Origin: JADFJB01 sp964464595
Lineage (GTDB): Bacteria > Zhuqueibacterota > JdFR-76 > DREG01
Assembly (NCBI GenBank): GCA_964464595.1
Contig: CAYXGW010000002.1
Location: 62,001-126,000 of the forward strand
Direction: 5' to 3'
Length of the DNA: 64,000 nt
Made by a program: the position numbers and the translations under genes
The notes under the pieces: model-generated
Seen by the model: only the letters and a program-made list of their open reading frames with translations
The model's database searches: none
What the model was told of the DNA's origin: nothing
In this document: piece by piece, positions 62,077 to 64,000 of the stretch
How the letters are laid out: each line of letters opens with the position of its first letter
Position numbering within the stretch: the first letter of the stretch is position 1

Positions 62077-62848
62077 GTAATGGCTCCATAACGTCCATCA
62101 ATTCTTCTACTTTCCTGATATCTTCCTTTACATCAACACAAACAGGGTTATACTTGGTTTGAATTACTTTTATGTTGAAACCGTTTTCTAATACCCTTAA
62201 CTGCTCCAATTTTTCTATTTTCTCAAGTCTTGTTTGAGGAAGTTCAGTTAGTTTAAGCAAAAACTCTTTACGGTAAGCATAAATACCAATATGCTGAAAA
62301 TAATCATCAATATTTAATGGATCATTTTGCGATTGAACATCTCTATAGAAAGGAATTGAAGCTCGAGAAAAATATAATGCATTTTGGTTTTTATCAAACA
62401 CAACTTTTACTGTATTTGTACTATTGATTTCTTCCACATTATTGGCCTTACGGCATAAAGTAGCCATTATCACATTATCGTGTGAAAATGGTTCAATTAA
62501 TTCATCGATTGCCTGGGGTGAAATTAGTGGCTCATCTCCCTGAATATTGACAATTACATCAGCTTCAACTTGATCGGCTATTTCGGCGACTCGATCTGTC
62601 CCGGTTTTGTGCTTGTCACTGGTCATTAGTGCTACACCACCAAAACTTTCAACGACCTGCTTTACTTTAAGCTCATCCGTTGCAACTATAACTCTTTGCA
62701 ATAATTTGGCTTGAATTGCACGCTCATACACCCATTGAATCATCGGTTTCCCTACTATCGTTGCTAATACTTTTCCGTGAAATCGAGTGGAGCCAAATCG
62801 TGCTGGTATTATTCCGATAGTATGATTTTTAATTTGGTTTTGTATCAT
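62069..62848 (-). CDS. kdsB: CMP-Kdo synthetase
   Basis: 259 residues. It activates Kdo as CMP-Kdo. IIPARFGSTRFHGKVLATI at the start, the QGDEPLISPQAIDELI Mg/substrate site, and GIYAYRKEFLLKLTELPQT. It begins 20 bp inside the gatC end. Confidence 0.96.
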   Translation of the reverse strand: MIQNQIKNHTIGIIPARFGSTRFHGKVLATIVGKPMIQWVYERAIQAKLLQRVIVATDELKVKQVVESFGGVALMTSDKHKTGTDRVAEIADQVEADVIVNIQGDEPLISPQAIDELIEPFSHDNVIMATLCRKANNVEEINSTNTVKVVFDKNQNALYFSRASIPFYRDVQSQNDPLNIDDYFQHIGIYAYRKEFLLKLTELPQTRLEKIEKLEQLRVLENGFNIKVIQTKYNPVCVDVKEDIRKVEELMDVMEPLHA

Positions 62849-63143
62849 TATTTTCCTGGGAGATTACTTTTGGCACACTAAAAAAGCCATTGACTTTCTT
62901 TGGAGCGTTCTTTGTAGCTTGTTCTGAAGTTAGACATTCAGCGGTTTTATCTTCGCGTGTTATATTCACAATATTTAACACGTGATGTGATGCTTCGACA
63001 TTTTCCGTATCTAATTCATTCAATTTTTGTACGTAATTTAAAATATCCGCCAATTGAATAGCTAATTTTTCCTTCTCCGGAATAGTAAATTTTAGTTTAG
63101 CTAATTTAGCGATTTTCTCAACATCTTTAATTGAAATAGACAT
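62829..63143 (-). CDS. gatC: Asp-tRNA(Asn)/Glu-tRNA(Gln) amidotransferase subunit C
   Basis: 104 residues. It stabilises GatAB. DVEKIAKLAKLKFTIPEKEK and ADILNYVQKLNELDTENVEA are typical. gatA and gatB are not in the window. It implies indirect Gln- and/or Asn-tRNA synthesis. Overlaps kdsB by 20 bp. Confidence 0.92.
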   Translation of the reverse strand: MSISIKDVEKIAKLAKLKFTIPEKEKLAIQLADILNYVQKLNELDTENVEASHHVLNIVNITREDKTAECLTSEQATKNAPKKVNGFFSVPKVISQENNDTKPN

Positions 63144-63232
63144 ACATACCTTAAAAATATTTTACAATAAGACTGATCAATTTATGGCAATTCAGGGAGA
63201 ATGTCAAGAAAAGGCATGATTTTTGTAAAAAG

Positions 63233-64000
63233 TTATAAATCGACAGATTTTGAAGAAAATAATACCTGTAAACGTGATGATAACCTAGTATTTCTTTCAT
63301 GAACTTTGTTGTTTTTTATAGCCATTCCTAACGCTTTCTTGGTACCAATAAGTATCATTAATTCTCTTGCTCTTGTAACCGCAGTGTAAAATAAATTCCG
63401 TTGTAACATCAAATAATGCTGGGTTACGATAGGGATGATTACAACACGAAATTCAGAACCCTGGCTTTTATGCACTGTCGTTGCGTAAGCAAGTACTATT
63501 TCATCCAGATCGCTGAACTTATACTCAACCCGTTTTTCAAAAGTTATTGTGACCGTTTGATCTTTGAGATCGATTAATGTGATTTTTCCGATATCCCCGT
63601 TAAATACATTTTTGTCATAATTATTCCTAATCTGCATAACTCGATCACCTAATCGGAATTCCTGGTGACCTTTTTGAATCGACAACTTATTTGGATTTAC
63701 ACGAGACTGCAGGAGTTTATTCAAATTTTCAACACCCAGAGATCCTTTATGCATGGGTGTAAGAATCTGGATATCATTGATCGGATTATAGTTGTATCGA
63801 CCGGGAAGTTTCTTGGTACACAATTCTATTATCAACCCGGCTATTTTCCCAGGATCTTCTTCCTGAACAAATAAGAAATCTCCATAATCGTCTATGGGTT
63901 TAATCCTTTTATTTAGAGTGTTATTTGAAGAGTTAACAGGTTTATTCTTTCTTGTTAATTCAATTGTTAATCCCTGGTTTATGAGATGCGCATTGCGAAT
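63233..64000 (-). CDS. recD2: RecD2-type helicase C-terminus, 5' end beyond window
   Basis: 255 codons of the end of an SF1 helicase; the frame continues past 64000 without a stop. Residues include DDYGDFLFVQEEDPGKIAGL, the QILTPMHKGSLGVENLN segment and motif VI-like AYATTVHKSQGSEFRVVIIP, then FYTAVTRARELMILIG. These are the RecD2/ viral-like exonuclease V alpha features. It acts on DNA 5'-3'. 89 bp separate it from gatC. Confidence 0.88.
   Translation of the reverse strand: MRNAHLINQGLTIELTRKNKPVNSSNNTLNKRIKPIDDYGDFLFVQEEDPGKIAGLIIELCTKKLPGRYNYNPINDIQILTPMHKGSLGVENLNKLLQSRVNPNKLSIQKGHQEFRLGDRVMQIRNNYDKNVFNGDIGKITLIDLKDQTVTITFEKRVEYKFSDLDEIVLAYATTVHKSQGSEFRVVIIPIVTQHYLMLQRNLFYTAVTRARELMILIGTKKALGMAIKNNKVHERNTRLSSRLQVLFSSKSVDL

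Overview
The window is a low-GC bacterial chromosome segment, densely packed and mostly read from the minus strand. The envelope is Gram-negative: there are Kdo synthesis genes (kdsD, kdsA, kdsB), the LPS transport genes lptB, an lptA-like OstA gene and lptC, the lapA/lapB pair, SPOR and TolB-like proteins, and several lipoproteins. DUF4837, DUF2723, DUF1844 and DUF4139 proteins together with an OstA-like LptA point to the Bacteroidetes/Chlorobi/Fibrobacteres (FCB) neighbourhood, perhaps a candidate phylum such as KSB1, Calditrichota or Marinimicrobia. That placement is inference from gene content. No rRNA, tRNA or CRISPR was found.

Layout. 1-5.4 kb: carB (cut by the left edge), carA and a TolB-like lipoprotein. 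5.7-6.1 kb: two very small plus-strand genes. 6.1-11.7 kb: SPOR protein, lapB, lapA, rpsA, plsC. 11.8-17.8 kb: cmk, rluB, scpB, scpA, trpS, an HNH protein, a Trm112-like small protein (54 aa), a thioesterase and accA, many with overlapping or coupled starts. 17.8-28.2 kb: surface glycan genes (a GT2/sugar-transferase fusion, a DPM1-like transferase, rfbD, a methyltransferase, another GT2, a DUF2723 membrane protein) with purE and a DUF4837 lipoprotein between them. 28.3-34.9 kb: DUF1844, recG, DUF4139, valS.

35-46.6 kb is the accessory region and the only long plus-strand stretch. It starts with a tight four-gene operon: a HIT protein, a ThiL/PurM-like ATP-binding protein, an alpha/alpha-toroid-like protein with a membrane-anchoring tail, and an 817-residue fusion of an HD phosphohydrolase with a DNA methyltransferase-like domain. 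An imperfect 32-bp direct repeat lies on each side. I do not recognise this as a described system, and it is the best candidate for something new. After it come a VOC protein and an NHL-propeller protein of visibly higher GC, a nested palindromic MITE-like element, a Gfo/Idh/MocA oxidoreductase coupled to a radical SAM protein, a CX4CH lipoprotein, and a decayed DUF433/DUF5615 toxin-antitoxin pair.

46.7-64 kb returns to minus-strand housekeeping: a glycosyltransferase, a FemAB-like acyltransferase, argF, hslU-hslV, hflC-hflK, rpoN, lptB, lptA-like, lptC, kdsD, a transaldolase-family gene, kdsA, pyrG, kdsB, gatC and recD2 (cut by the right edge). Kdo synthesis and LPS export sit in one run with sigma-54 and two membrane/cytosolic proteolysis modules, much like the Proteobacterial kdsD-lptC-lptA-lptB-rpoN order but without kdsC.
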